DNA of 51,211 bases from CAZFDT01 sp964518335 (GTDB lineage: Bacteria; Planctomycetota; Phycisphaerae; Phycisphaerales; Phycisphaeraceae): the NCBI GenBank assembly GCA_964518335.1, contig CAZFDT010000038.1, forward strand, positions 1-51,211, given 5' to 3'. Position numbers and translations under genes: made by a program. This document shows, piece after piece, positions 1 through 7,238 of the stretch. Position 1 is the first letter of the stretch; every line of letters begins with the position of its first letter. The notes beneath the pieces were generated by a model. That model was not told the DNA's origin and did no database searches. It was given only the letters and a program-made list of their open reading frames with translations.

Positions 1-11
1 GTTAGGGACAC

Positions 12-45
12 TTCTATCGAGACCTAGGAGGTCAGTTCTATCGAG
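12..45. repeat. Short direct repeat at window edge, possible IS end
   Basis: The 10-mer TTCTATCGAG occurs at 12-21 and again at 36-45, just beyond the 3' end of hslV. The flanking bases (GTTAGGGACAC at the very edge) and the closely spaced repeats recall the subterminal repeats of some insertion-sequence ends. No transposase is in the window and the other end is missing, so this is only a suggestion. Confidence 0.3.
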
Positions 46-54
46 CTACAACAC

Positions 55-603
55 TCACAGGGTCAGCACCGTGATCTTCGTGTTCGTATAGACGCACAAC
101 TCACCCGCGATCGTCATGGCGTGCTGCACCACCTGCTCGGGAGGCAGTTGGGTGTGCTGCACCAGGGCCCGCGCCGCCGCTGTCGCGTACGCCCCGCCAC
201 TGCCGATGCCCACCACGCCATCGGTCGGCTCGATCACGTCGCCCGTGCCCGACACCAGCAGGCTCGTGCCGCGATCGGCCACGACCAGCAGGCTCTCCAG
301 CCGCCGCAGGTAGCGGTCCGTCCGCCACTGCTTGGCTAGTTCCACTGCAGCACGTTTGATGTTCGCCGGCGAGTCCTTCAGCCGTGCCTCGAACCGCTCC
401 AGCAGCGCAAACGCATCGGCCGCCGCCCCGGCAAAGCCCACCAGGACGCCCGCATTGGCCACGCCACCTTGCTCGAGCTTGCGCACCTTCACCGCGTCGC
501 TCTTGGCTACCACCTTGTCCATCGTCACCTGGCCGTCGCCGCCGATCGCCACCTGCTCGCCTCGCCGCACGCTCAGGATCGTTGTTGCTTCAAACTTGAT
601 CAT
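55..603 (-). CDS. hslV: ATP-dependent protease proteolytic subunit HslV (ClpQ/CodW-like)
   Basis: HslV is the threonine-protease core of the HslUV (ClpYQ) cytoplasmic protease: two hexameric rings capped by the HslU ATPase. The 182-residue product matches the family along its length. It has TTILSVRR near the N-terminus, GDGQVTM, GFAGAAADAF, LAKQWRTDRYLRRLE, GIGSGGAYA and a C-terminal CVYTN. The catalytic threonine is inferred to be Thr7, so a short propeptide MIKFEA must be removed, as expected for CodW-type enzymes and unlike E. coli HslV, which begins MTT. Start 603 is chosen because the reading frame stays open far upstream only as an antisense artefact over rsmH. hslU is not visible; the gene ends 54 bases from the window edge. 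Only 27 bp separate it from the divergent rsmH. Confidence 0.95.
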   Translation of the reverse strand: MIKFEATTILSVRRGEQVAIGGDGQVTMDKVVAKSDAVKVRKLEQGGVANAGVLVGFAGAAADAFALLERFEARLKDSPANIKRAAVELAKQWRTDRYLRRLESLLVVADRGTSLLVSGTGDVIEPTDGVVGIGSGGAYATAAARALVQHTQLPPEQVVQHAMTIAGELCVYTNTKITVLTL

Positions 604-630
604 GACGACGATTGTAATAGGGATCGAGCC

Positions 631-1584
631 ATGCAGGACCACGGCCACATCCCGGTGCTCGCCCAGCGGGTGCTCGGCGCGCTCGATCCGCAGCCGGGGC
701 AGGTCTATCTCGACTGCACGGTCGGGCGTGGCGGCCACGCGGCCCTGATCGCGCCGCGGCTGGCGCCGGGCGGCCAGGTGATCGGGCTGGACGCCGACCC
801 CGCCAACGTCGCCTTCGCGCGGGATCGCCTGCGGGATTCGCCCGTCCCCGTCGCCGTGCGTCACGCCAATTTCATTGAAGCCGGTGCAGTCCTGGCCGAC
901 CTGGGTCTGGTCGGATGCGACCTGCTGCTGGCGGACCTGGGCTTTGCCTCGACACAGGTGGACGATCCGTCGCGTGGGCTGTCGTTTCAGCGCGAGGGCC
1001 CGCTGGACATGCGTCTGGACCCGACCGGGCCGCGCACTGCAGCGGACATCGTCAACCACACGCCCGAGCGCGAGCTGGCGGACCTGATCTACCGGTACGG
1101 GGAGGAGCGGCTGAGTCGAAAAATTGCACGAAAGATTGTGGAGGCTCGCCAGCGCGATCCGATTCTTACGACTACGCACCTGGCCCAGGTCGTGCGCGCC
1201 GCGTATGGGCGTCACGGGCATGGCCGACATAGGACCCCCGAATGGAGTCGGGGAGGTCAGAAGCGGGGCGGGCCCGCCCGGTCGAGGATCGATCCGGCCA
1301 CCCGCACGTTCATGGCGCTTCGGATCGCCCTCAACGGTGAACTCGACGCACTGGACCACCTGCTGGCGCACCTGCCCGGCGTGCTCCGACCCGGTGGTAT
1401 CGCGGCGGTGATCAGCTTCCACTCCCTCGAAGATCGGATGGTCAAGCAGGCCTTTCGCGGCTTGGCGGCGTCGGAGGAATGGCAACTCGTCACGAGGAAG
1501 CCGCTGGAGGCCGACGACGCCGAGGTCGCCGCCAACCCGCGGAGCCGATCGGCGAAACTGCGAGCCGTACGGCGACTCGCTTAG
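631..1584 (+). CDS. rsmH: 16S rRNA (cytosine(1402)-N(4))-methyltransferase RsmH
   Basis: RsmH (MraW) N4-methylates C1402 in the decoding centre of 16S rRNA using S-adenosylmethionine and normally opens the division-and-cell-wall cluster. The 317-residue protein has the expected HIPVL start, the SAM-binding DCTVGRGGHA, LGFASTQVDDPSRGLSF, GPLDMRLDP, the DPATRTFMALRIALNGEL helix and the closing ISFHSLEDRMVKQAFR. ATG 631 begins MQDHGHIPVL, matching the usual N-terminus, and lies 27 bp from divergent hslV. Residues about 195-212 form a basic Gly/Arg-rich insertion before DPATRTF that coincides with a DNA hairpin at 1233-1258. The downstream genes (LysM, FtsL-like, PBP) support a reduced dcw operon; murE, murF and mraY are not adjacent. 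Confidence 0.95.
   Translation: MQDHGHIPVLAQRVLGALDPQPGQVYLDCTVGRGGHAALIAPRLAPGGQVIGLDADPANVAFARDRLRDSPVPVAVRHANFIEAGAVLADLGLVGCDLLLADLGFASTQVDDPSRGLSFQREGPLDMRLDPTGPRTAADIVNHTPERELADLIYRYGEERLSRKIARKIVEARQRDPILTTTHLAQVVRAAYGRHGHGRHRTPEWSRGGQKRGGPARSRIDPATRTFMALRIALNGELDALDHLLAHLPGVLRPGGIAAVISFHSLEDRMVKQAFRGLAASEEWQLVTRKPLEADDAEVAANPRSRSAKLRAVRRLA
1233..1258. repeat. Hairpin repeat embedded in rsmH
   Basis: GACC+CCCGA at 1233-1241 pairs with TCGGG and GGTC at 1248-1258 (two unpaired bases between them), with loop ATGGAG. The hairpin lies in frame in the variable basic insertion of RsmH. It shares the CGA-(A)TGGAG-TCG core with the hairpin at 32303-32321 read on the opposite strand, where the outer stem bases differ but still pair. 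Confidence 0.55.
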
Positions 1585-1641
1585 AGGACCACACACGCGG
1601 CCGCTCACGGACCGGCGGCCCAAGCTCAGACAGGGACGGCT

Positions 1642-2706
1642 ATGACACGCGAAACCAAAGTCGGATTGCTCGTGGGCCTGGGCATGATCCTCCTCATCGG
1701 GATCATCGTCAGCGATCACCTCTCGGTCGTTTCCCAGCAGGAGGCGGCCGACTTCACGCACTTTGCCGACGGCGCCCAGCGCACGCTCAACGGCGGGTCC
1801 GCACCCGCAACCGGGCCCGCCGCCACCGTGGCCACCGAGCAGGCCCGTCAGCCCGTGCCAATGGCCCACGAGCTGCGCCAGCCGCAGGGCGAAACGACCA
1901 CGACCGATCTGACCGTCGAGCAGCCGCGCCAGGTGAGCTATCCGCAGCGGGCCTATGCTCTGCACGAGCGCGATCAGGGTCACGGCACCGTGCAGGACAT
2001 CGTCACGCGCGACCGCACAACGTCGGCCGACACCGACCCGTCCCACACCGCCGCCATCGACCAGCGCCTGGCAGCGCTGCAGCAACAGGGCGACTTCGTC
2101 CCCGTCCGCCACGAACTCGACGGCGCCACGTACCAACCCGGCAGCAACACGCTGCGCTTCCGTGAGACGGCCCCGCCGCCACGTGAACCATCCCAGCGCA
2201 TGACCGAGACGCCGGTCGTCATCCCCGCGGCCACGCAGCCGACCATGGTCGTCAAGTCCGGCCAGACGCTCACCGCCATTGCCCGCGAGCACCTGGGCGA
2301 CGGCAATCGCTGGAAGGAAATCTTCGAGCTCAACCGCGACAAGCTCGACGCCCCCGAGAGCCTCCAGGCCGGCATGCAGATCAAGCTGCCGCGCGCCCAC
2401 GCCCCCGTGGTCCAGGCGCCCGCGCCATCCCCTGCCCCGGCGCCTGAGCCGGATGTCAGGCAGCCCCAGCGCCTGCAGGACCTGCGCGCCGCCCAGCGTC
2501 AGGGCCAGACCCCGACGCCGCAGAACGCCGCGGCGCCCAGCACGAAAACCTACGTCGTGCAGCGCGGCGACAACCTCTACAAAATCGCCCAGAAAACGAT
2601 GGGCGACGGCGGCCAATGGCGCAAGCTCTACAACGCCAACAAGACGCGCATCAGCGATCCCAACGCCGTGCAGGTGGGCACGCAACTGATGATCCCGCAG
2701 AGTTGA
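1642..2706 (+). CDS. Membrane-anchored protein with two LysM domains
   Basis: This 354-residue protein has an N-terminal membrane anchor at about residues 7-24 (VGLLVGLGMILLIGIIVSD). A long low-complexity, Pro/Ala/Gln-rich linker follows. Two LysM peptidoglycan-binding domains come next: residues about 201-250 (MVVKSGQTLTAIAREHLGDG) and about 301-354 (YVVQRGDNLYKIAQKTMGDG). The protein should sit in the cytoplasmic membrane with the LysM domains reaching the cell wall. It carries no recognisable hydrolase domain, so a scaffolding or targeting role in division is inferred from its place between rsmH and the FtsL-like/PBP pair. ATG 1642 puts the positive residues MTRETK directly before the anchor. 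Confidence 0.85.
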   Translation: MTRETKVGLLVGLGMILLIGIIVSDHLSVVSQQEAADFTHFADGAQRTLNGGSAPATGPAATVATEQARQPVPMAHELRQPQGETTTTDLTVEQPRQVSYPQRAYALHERDQGHGTVQDIVTRDRTTSADTDPSHTAAIDQRLAALQQQGDFVPVRHELDGATYQPGSNTLRFRETAPPPREPSQRMTETPVVIPAATQPTMVVKSGQTLTAIAREHLGDGNRWKEIFELNRDKLDAPESLQAGMQIKLPRAHAPVVQAPAPSPAPAPEPDVRQPQRLQDLRAAQRQGQTPTPQNAAAPSTKTYVVQRGDNLYKIAQKTMGDGGQWRKLYNANKTRISDPNAVQVGTQLMIPQS

Positions 2707-2743
2707 GGCGTATGTAGCGCCCACGACGCACGATCGAGCGACC

Positions 2744-2760
2744 ATCACTCACCACTCCCT
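2744..2760 (+). repeat. Heptamer repeat remnant abutting a start codon
   Basis: The 17 bases before ATG 2761 read as a partial unit followed by ACTCACC and ACTCCCT, two copies of the 7-bp unit that also precedes fliQ and flbD in coding orientation. No Shine-Dalgarno sequence is present between the repeat and the ATG. Confidence 0.5.
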
Positions 2761-3051
2761 ATGTTCGCCAAGCTCGCCATCGTCCTGATTGCCGCGGCCG
2801 CCATCGGAGCGGTGCTGCTGGGACTGCGTCAACAGCGGGTGCAGACGGTCGGACGAATGGCGGCGATGCACGCCCAGATGAACCGCACGCGGCAGTCGAT
2901 GTGGGACACGCAGGTGCGTATCGCCCAGCACGCCAACCCCAGCCAGTTGAAGGACGCCCTGCAGCGGGCGGGGCTGCAGGTCGAGCCGATGGTCGCGCCT
3001 TCCCGTCACCTGCCCTCTGTCGCCGCGAGCCGTGCTCATGACCGCGATTGA
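2761..3051 (+). CDS. FtsL-like small bitopic membrane protein
   Basis: The 96-residue product has one N-terminal membrane segment (about residues 4-22, LAIVLIAAAAIGAVLLGLR) followed by a Gln/Met/Arg-rich helix. This is the size and shape of FtsL, the divisome component usually encoded between rsmH and ftsI. No sequence motif proves it, since FtsL is poorly conserved, so the assignment rests on topology and position. Its last codons overlap the start of the downstream PBP (ATG 3038), which suggests translational coupling. The ATG has no Shine-Dalgarno and is preceded directly by the heptamer ACTCACC-type repeat. Confidence 0.65.
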   Translation: MFAKLAIVLIAAAAIGAVLLGLRQQRVQTVGRMAAMHAQMNRTRQSMWDTQVRIAQHANPSQLKDALQRAGLQVEPMVAPSRHLPSVAASRAHDRD

Positions 3052-4900
3052 CGCCCAGTACGGCCCATCCCCCCTTCCTTCGGGCGAGGGCACGGGCGAG
3101 GCGAGGCCACGCGAGCAGGAGGCCCCGTCGATCCGCACGGCCGAGTTCCTTCACAAGTCGATCCACCCCGCCGACGGCGCCCGCCGCGTGCTGATCGTCG
3201 GCCGACTCATGATCGGGCTGGTGAGCCTGATCCTTGTAGCCCTGGTCGCGCGCGTGGTGCAACTGCAGCTTCACCCCCCGGCGCCGATCGCCGCCCTCGT
3301 CGATTCGCAGTTCAGCCGTCAGCCCCTGCCCGCCCGCCGCGGCAGCCTGCTCGACGCCCGTGGCCGGCCACTGGCCACCACCCGCGTCGCCTACTCGCTC
3401 TTCGTCGATCCCCACCTCATCGAGGAGCCGGGCACGTTCAGCGAATACGTCGGCTACACCCTCAACTACGAGCCGGCGTCCATCGAGCAGAAGATCGCCG
3501 CCCGGCCTGACTCGCGTTTCATCGTGCTCGACGACCGACTCACCGACGACCGTCTCGCCATCCTGCGTGAGTTCGGGATGCCCGGCCTGGCGATGGCGCC
3601 ACGCCTGGTGCGCGACTATCCGCAGGGTCAGCTCGCCAGCCATCTCATCGGCTTCGTCGGCGCCGACGGCAAGGGACTCGAAGGCCTGGAGATGAAGCTC
3701 GATCCCATGCTGCGCGGCGACGACGGGAGCATCCGCTATCTGCGCGACGCCCGCCGCCGGCCGCTGTGGGTCGAGCCGCACGACTACAAGCCCAACACCG
3801 ACGGTCAGTCGGTTCAGCTCTGCCTGGACCTGACGATCCAGCAGATCGCCGAGGAGGAGCTGGCCGCTGCAGTGAGCCAGTTCAAGGCCAAGGCCGGGCA
3901 GATGATCGTCATGCGGCCGGCCACGGGCGAAATCCTGGCCATGGCCAACCTGCCCTACTTCGACCCCAACGGTTTCGGGTCGGTCCAGCCCGATGTCCGC
4001 CGCAACCGCTGCGTCACCGACTCCTACGAGCCGGGCTCGATCTTCAAGCCCTTCATGTGGGCGGCCATCACCGACGCCGGCGCGATGAAGCCCAACGAAA
4101 AGGTGGACACCACCGACAGCGGCTACTGGGTCACACCCAACGGCCGACGACTCAGCGACGTGCGCGGCCACGGGCTGGTCTCCTGGGACGAGGTGCTCAT
4201 CTACTCGAGCAACATCGGCATGGGCAAGGGCGGCCTCAAAATGTCCCACAAGGACCTGCGCGACGCCATGCTCCGATTCGGCTTCGGCTCCACCACCGGC
4301 AGCGGCCTGCCCGGCGAGGTCGGCGGCAAAGTCACCAGCCCACGCAACTGGTCCCACTACTCCCAGACCTCCGTCACCATGGGCTACGAGGTCGGCGTCA
4401 CCGCGCTGCAGTTGCTCACCGCCTTCTCCGCCATCGCCAACGATGGCGTGTGGGTGCAGCCGACCGTCCTCGCCGACGATGTCGTCTCCCAGCACGTGCA
4501 GCGACGCGCCATTTCCCCCGCCGTCGCCGCCCACACCCGCAACGTCCTGGGCCGCGTCGTCACCGAGGGCACCGGCCGCAAGGCCCGCAGCGACCTCTAC
4601 AACCTCTACGGCAAGACCGGCACCGCACACGTCGCCAATCCCGGCCGACGCGGCTATCTCCACGACCAATATGTCGCCTCGTTCCTTGCCGGCGCTCCCC
4701 TCGAACACCCCGAGATCGTCGTCCTCTGCTCCATCCACCGCCCCGACAAATCGATCGGCCACTACGGCGGAACCGTCGCCGCCCCCGCCGTCAAGCTCGT
4801 CATCGAGCGCACCCTCACCTACCTGGGCACCCCCGCCAACGCCCCCAACGCTCCCGCCCATTCGTCGCCCCAGGCCCAGATCGTGCAGGTCCATGACTGA
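3038..4900 (+). CDS. ftsI: Penicillin-binding protein 2 / FtsI-type peptidoglycan transpeptidase
   Basis: This 620-residue class B PBP would cross-link septal peptidoglycan. A membrane segment lies at about residues 54-74 (LMIGLVSLILVALVARVVQL), followed by a PBP dimer domain (RGSLLDARGRPLATT) and a transpeptidase domain. The catalytic triads are Ser334-x-x-Lys337 in EPGSIFKPF, Ser390-x-Asn392 in YSSN and Lys526-Thr-Gly in YGKTGTAH. ATG 3038 is preferred over GTG 3032; both overlap the end of the FtsL-like gene. Residues about 11-21 (PSPLPSGEGTGEA) are encoded by a copy of a dispersed repeat, giving an unusual cytoplasmic N-tail. No further mur or fts genes follow, so the dcw cluster is split in this genome. 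Confidence 0.93.
   Translation: MTAIDAQYGPSPLPSGEGTGEARPREQEAPSIRTAEFLHKSIHPADGARRVLIVGRLMIGLVSLILVALVARVVQLQLHPPAPIAALVDSQFSRQPLPARRGSLLDARGRPLATTRVAYSLFVDPHLIEEPGTFSEYVGYTLNYEPASIEQKIAARPDSRFIVLDDRLTDDRLAILREFGMPGLAMAPRLVRDYPQGQLASHLIGFVGADGKGLEGLEMKLDPMLRGDDGSIRYLRDARRRPLWVEPHDYKPNTDGQSVQLCLDLTIQQIAEEELAAAVSQFKAKAGQMIVMRPATGEILAMANLPYFDPNGFGSVQPDVRRNRCVTDSYEPGSIFKPFMWAAITDAGAMKPNEKVDTTDSGYWVTPNGRRLSDVRGHGLVSWDEVLIYSSNIGMGKGGLKMSHKDLRDAMLRFGFGSTTGSGLPGEVGGKVTSPRNWSHYSQTSVTMGYEVGVTALQLLTAFSAIANDGVWVQPTVLADDVVSQHVQRRAISPAVAAHTRNVLGRVVTEGTGRKARSDLYNLYGKTGTAHVANPGRRGYLHDQYVASFLAGAPLEHPEIVVLCSIHRPDKSIGHYGGTVAAPAVKLVIERTLTYLGTPANAPNAPAHSSPQAQIVQVHD
3069..3100. repeat. Dispersed GC-rich repeat inside the N-terminus of ftsI
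   Basis: A C-tract, CCTTCGGGCGAGGG and CACGGGCGAGG form the kind of dispersed motif that usually lies between genes and translates as PSP.GRG-like peptides on one strand. Here it is in frame and codes for part of the cytoplasmic tail of the PBP, upstream of the membrane segment. Confidence 0.45.
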
Positions 4901-4969
4901 CTCCACGCCGTCGGGTCCATGCATCGACCCCTTCGCAGGCCGCGTGCGATGACGCCGGGGCCCAACCAA

Positions 4970-5025
4970 CTCAACTTGAGGGTCTCCACGTAGCACAAGT
5001 TGCAGGTTCCGACCATCAAGTTGAT
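4970..5025. promoter_or_regulatory. Three phased palindromic operator-like sites
   Basis: CTCAACTTGAG (4970-4980, an 11-bp palindrome), CAAGTTG (4996-5002) and ATCAAGTTGAT (5015-5025, an 11-bp palindrome) share the core CAAGTTG or its complement. Their centres are about 24 and 21 bp apart, close to two helical turns. This arrangement is typical of cooperative repressor or activator sites, but no regulator gene is adjacent. Confidence 0.4.
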
Positions 5026-5171
5026 TTCCCGAGTCGTGCCGGCGCGCAGGCCGGCCACAATGTTTGGTATATGTTACCATGCCGCCCGTTCGTGGTCAAT
5101 GGTGATTTAACACCGCCCGCCGCGGGGGTTTGCCCCATTTCCCGCGGGCTGGCCGGCACGTGCCCGCCCGA

Positions 5172-5288
5172 CCGTCATTCCCGCGCATGCGGGAATCCAG
5201 TGATCGCACGGGGGACGACCTAATCACACCCGGGCTCGTTGGTGTAACGGACGACCAACCTGGATGCCCGCCTCCGCGGGCATGACGG
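5172..5288. repeat. Two-armed dispersed inverted repeat (MITE/REP-like)
   Basis: The left arm at 5172-5200 contains CCGTCATTCCCGC, GCGGGAAT and CCAG. The right arm at 5260-5288 is its near reverse complement, with CTGGATGCCCGC and GCGGGCATGACGG. Each arm is also a small hairpin. Elements of this CGTCATTCCCGC-type pattern are widespread dispersed repeats in bacterial genomes. It sits between the operator-like sites and the TolC-like gene. Confidence 0.7.
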
Positions 5289-5386
5289 ACTCCACCGTCC
5301 AGCGCCCCCGGATAACTGGGCAGACCCTGGCGGCACATGGCAATTTTCGGGGCGGGCGATCCGATGTTGGTACAATGCGTGGTTCC

Positions 5387-7171
5387 ATGACCTGCCGCAC
5401 TGTGATTGCCGGGGTCCTGGGGCTTGGCGTGATCGCTGGGCCGGGGTGCCAAAGCCCGCTGGACCGCCTGGATGTCGAAGCCGCCGGGATGATCGAGCGT
5501 CGTCAGACGATGGCGTTGGGTCCCGATGCGCTGCTGGACACGGCCCGTGTGCCCGACCGCACGGACGTGGCGGGTGACGAAGGGGCGATCTACGACACCC
5601 GGCCGGCGACGACCAACCCTGCCGCCGCGGACTTGCCCGTGGAGTCGGCCCAGGCGGGCGCCGGCGCCGAGGCGGCCCTGGCGACGACCCTCAAGTACGT
5701 GCTCGACCCCGACGACGCCTTGGCGTACGACCTGGCGGAAAGCCTCGCCTATGCCGTCGAGCATTCGCGCGAGTACCGCAGCGAGAAGGAAAGTCTGTAC
5801 CTGGCGGCGATCCGGCTGCTGATCGAAAAGCACCTGTGGGGCCCGCGGTTTTTCGACACCGTCACCGCCGCCGTCAACGGCACGCCCGAGAGCGGCGACT
5901 ACGACCAGGTCGCGCGCATCGTCAACGAGCTGGGCGTGACGCAACGCCTGCCCTACGGCGGGAGCGTGTCCGTGCGGGCCGTGGCCGACTACGTCAACTT
6001 CCTGCAGCAGCGCACCGGGTCGGCGCGCGACGAGGATTCGCAGTCGGCGGGCTTGTTCGCCTCGGCCGACCTGCCGCTGCTGCGCAACGCCGGCATGAGC
6101 GCGCGGGAGGATCTGATCCAGGCCGAGCGCGACCTGATCTATGCGGTGCGACGGTTCGAGCGGTTCCGCCGCGAGTTCTTCGTCGATATCGCCACCGACT
6201 ACTTCGACCTGCTGCGCGATCAGCAGGGCATCGCCAACCAGCAGCGGCAGCTTGCGAACCTGGAGTGGCTTTACAAGCGTTACGCGGCGTTCGCCGAGGC
6301 GGGGCGCCAGCCGTACTTCCGGGTGCAGCGGGTCGAGCAGGACGTGCTGTTCGCCCGCAACAACCTGATCGCGCTGCTGGAGAACTACGCAGGGTCGCTC
6401 GACGCGTTCAAGATCCGGCTGGGGATGCCGATCCAGCAGCGGCTGAGGATCGAGGCGGTGGAGGTGGCGGTGCCGATGCCGGCGCTGGACCCGCGTGAGG
6501 CGGTGGCGGCGGGGCTGTCGTACCGGCTGGACCTGCAGACCACGCGCGACGCCGTCGCCGACGCCCGGCGGCGGGTGAAAGTGGCCGAGAACCAGACGCT
6601 GCCCGACCTGGACCTGTTCGCCGACGCGGGCATCAGCACGGGGAGCGATCGCCGCTACGGCGGGCTGAGGCTGGACGCCGGCGAGGGCGAGTATGCCGCC
6701 GGCGTGCGGCTGGGCGTGCCGCTGGACCGGCGCATCGAGCAACTGAACGTGCGGGCGTCTCAGATCGCCTACGAGCGGGCACAGCGGCTCTACTCGCTGC
6801 AGCGCGACCAGGTGGCCCTGCAGATACGCCAGTCGATTCGGCGGATTGAGCAAGCGCGCTTTTCGCGCGATCTGCAGAACCGCAATATCCAGGTGGCGCA
6901 ACTGCGCATCCGGGGCGTACTGCTGAACCTGCGCGACCTGGACCCGCGCGAGTTCACCGACGCCCAGGACGCCCTGCTGCGAGCCGAGACGCGCCGCGAC
7001 GCGGCCGAGCGCGACCTGCGCGTGAGCGTGCTCAACTTCCTGCTGGACACCGACCAGTTGCGCGTGACGAGCGACGGGCACTGGCAGCCGCCAGCGAAGC
7101 TGCAGATGCCAGCCGGAGCCCCCCCGCCGCGACCGATGGGCGAGCTGATCCAGCCGGAGCAGGCCCCATGA
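5387..7171 (+). CDS. TolC-family outer-membrane efflux protein
   Basis: The 594-residue product is an outer-membrane factor of the TolC/OEP superfamily, which forms a trimeric channel for type I secretion or efflux. The start MTCRTVIAGVLGLGVIAGPGC is a signal sequence ending in Cys21, which could be lipidated although the lipobox is not ideal. Two related helical-barrel halves follow, recognisable by QTTRDAVADARRRVKVAENQTLPDLDLFADAG and repeated long Arg/Gln/Glu-rich helices. ATG 5375 is an alternative start; ATG 5387 gives the cleaner signal peptide. TACAAT at 5371-5376 is placed like a -10 box, which would make the mRNA nearly leaderless. The next gene encodes a matching adaptor, but no pump gene follows. 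Confidence 0.85.
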   Translation: MTCRTVIAGVLGLGVIAGPGCQSPLDRLDVEAAGMIERRQTMALGPDALLDTARVPDRTDVAGDEGAIYDTRPATTNPAAADLPVESAQAGAGAEAALATTLKYVLDPDDALAYDLAESLAYAVEHSREYRSEKESLYLAAIRLLIEKHLWGPRFFDTVTAAVNGTPESGDYDQVARIVNELGVTQRLPYGGSVSVRAVADYVNFLQQRTGSARDEDSQSAGLFASADLPLLRNAGMSAREDLIQAERDLIYAVRRFERFRREFFVDIATDYFDLLRDQQGIANQQRQLANLEWLYKRYAAFAEAGRQPYFRVQRVEQDVLFARNNLIALLENYAGSLDAFKIRLGMPIQQRLRIEAVEVAVPMPALDPREAVAAGLSYRLDLQTTRDAVADARRRVKVAENQTLPDLDLFADAGISTGSDRRYGGLRLDAGEGEYAAGVRLGVPLDRRIEQLNVRASQIAYERAQRLYSLQRDQVALQIRQSIRRIEQARFSRDLQNRNIQVAQLRIRGVLLNLRDLDPREFTDAQDALLRAETRRDAAERDLRVSVLNFLLDTDQLRVTSDGHWQPPAKLQMPAGAPPPRPMGELIQPEQAP

Positions 7172-7238
7172 AAAGCCAGCGGATGGATGCATCCAGTGAC
7201 CGGGGTTGTGCGTTACACCGAATGAGCCTGTGAGGACC

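Larger units (their letters stand above)
4901..5386. other. Gene-free region between ftsI and the TolC-like gene
   Basis: No convincing coding sequence was found in these 486 bases. They hold three phased CAAGTTG-type palindromic sites (4970-5025), a small AT-rich inverted repeat TGGTA-N5-TACCA (5065-5079), a two-armed dispersed repeat (5172-5288) and a TACAAT element at 5371-5376 close to the next start codon. Confidence 0.7.

Noticed and set aside
55..2748. An 897-codon minus-strand open frame covering hslV, rsmH and the LysM gene
   Set aside because: Only its last 182 codons (hslV) match a protein family. The rest is the antisense of two well-supported plus-strand genes and has the Gly/Ala/Arg/Val composition of GC-rich shadow frames.
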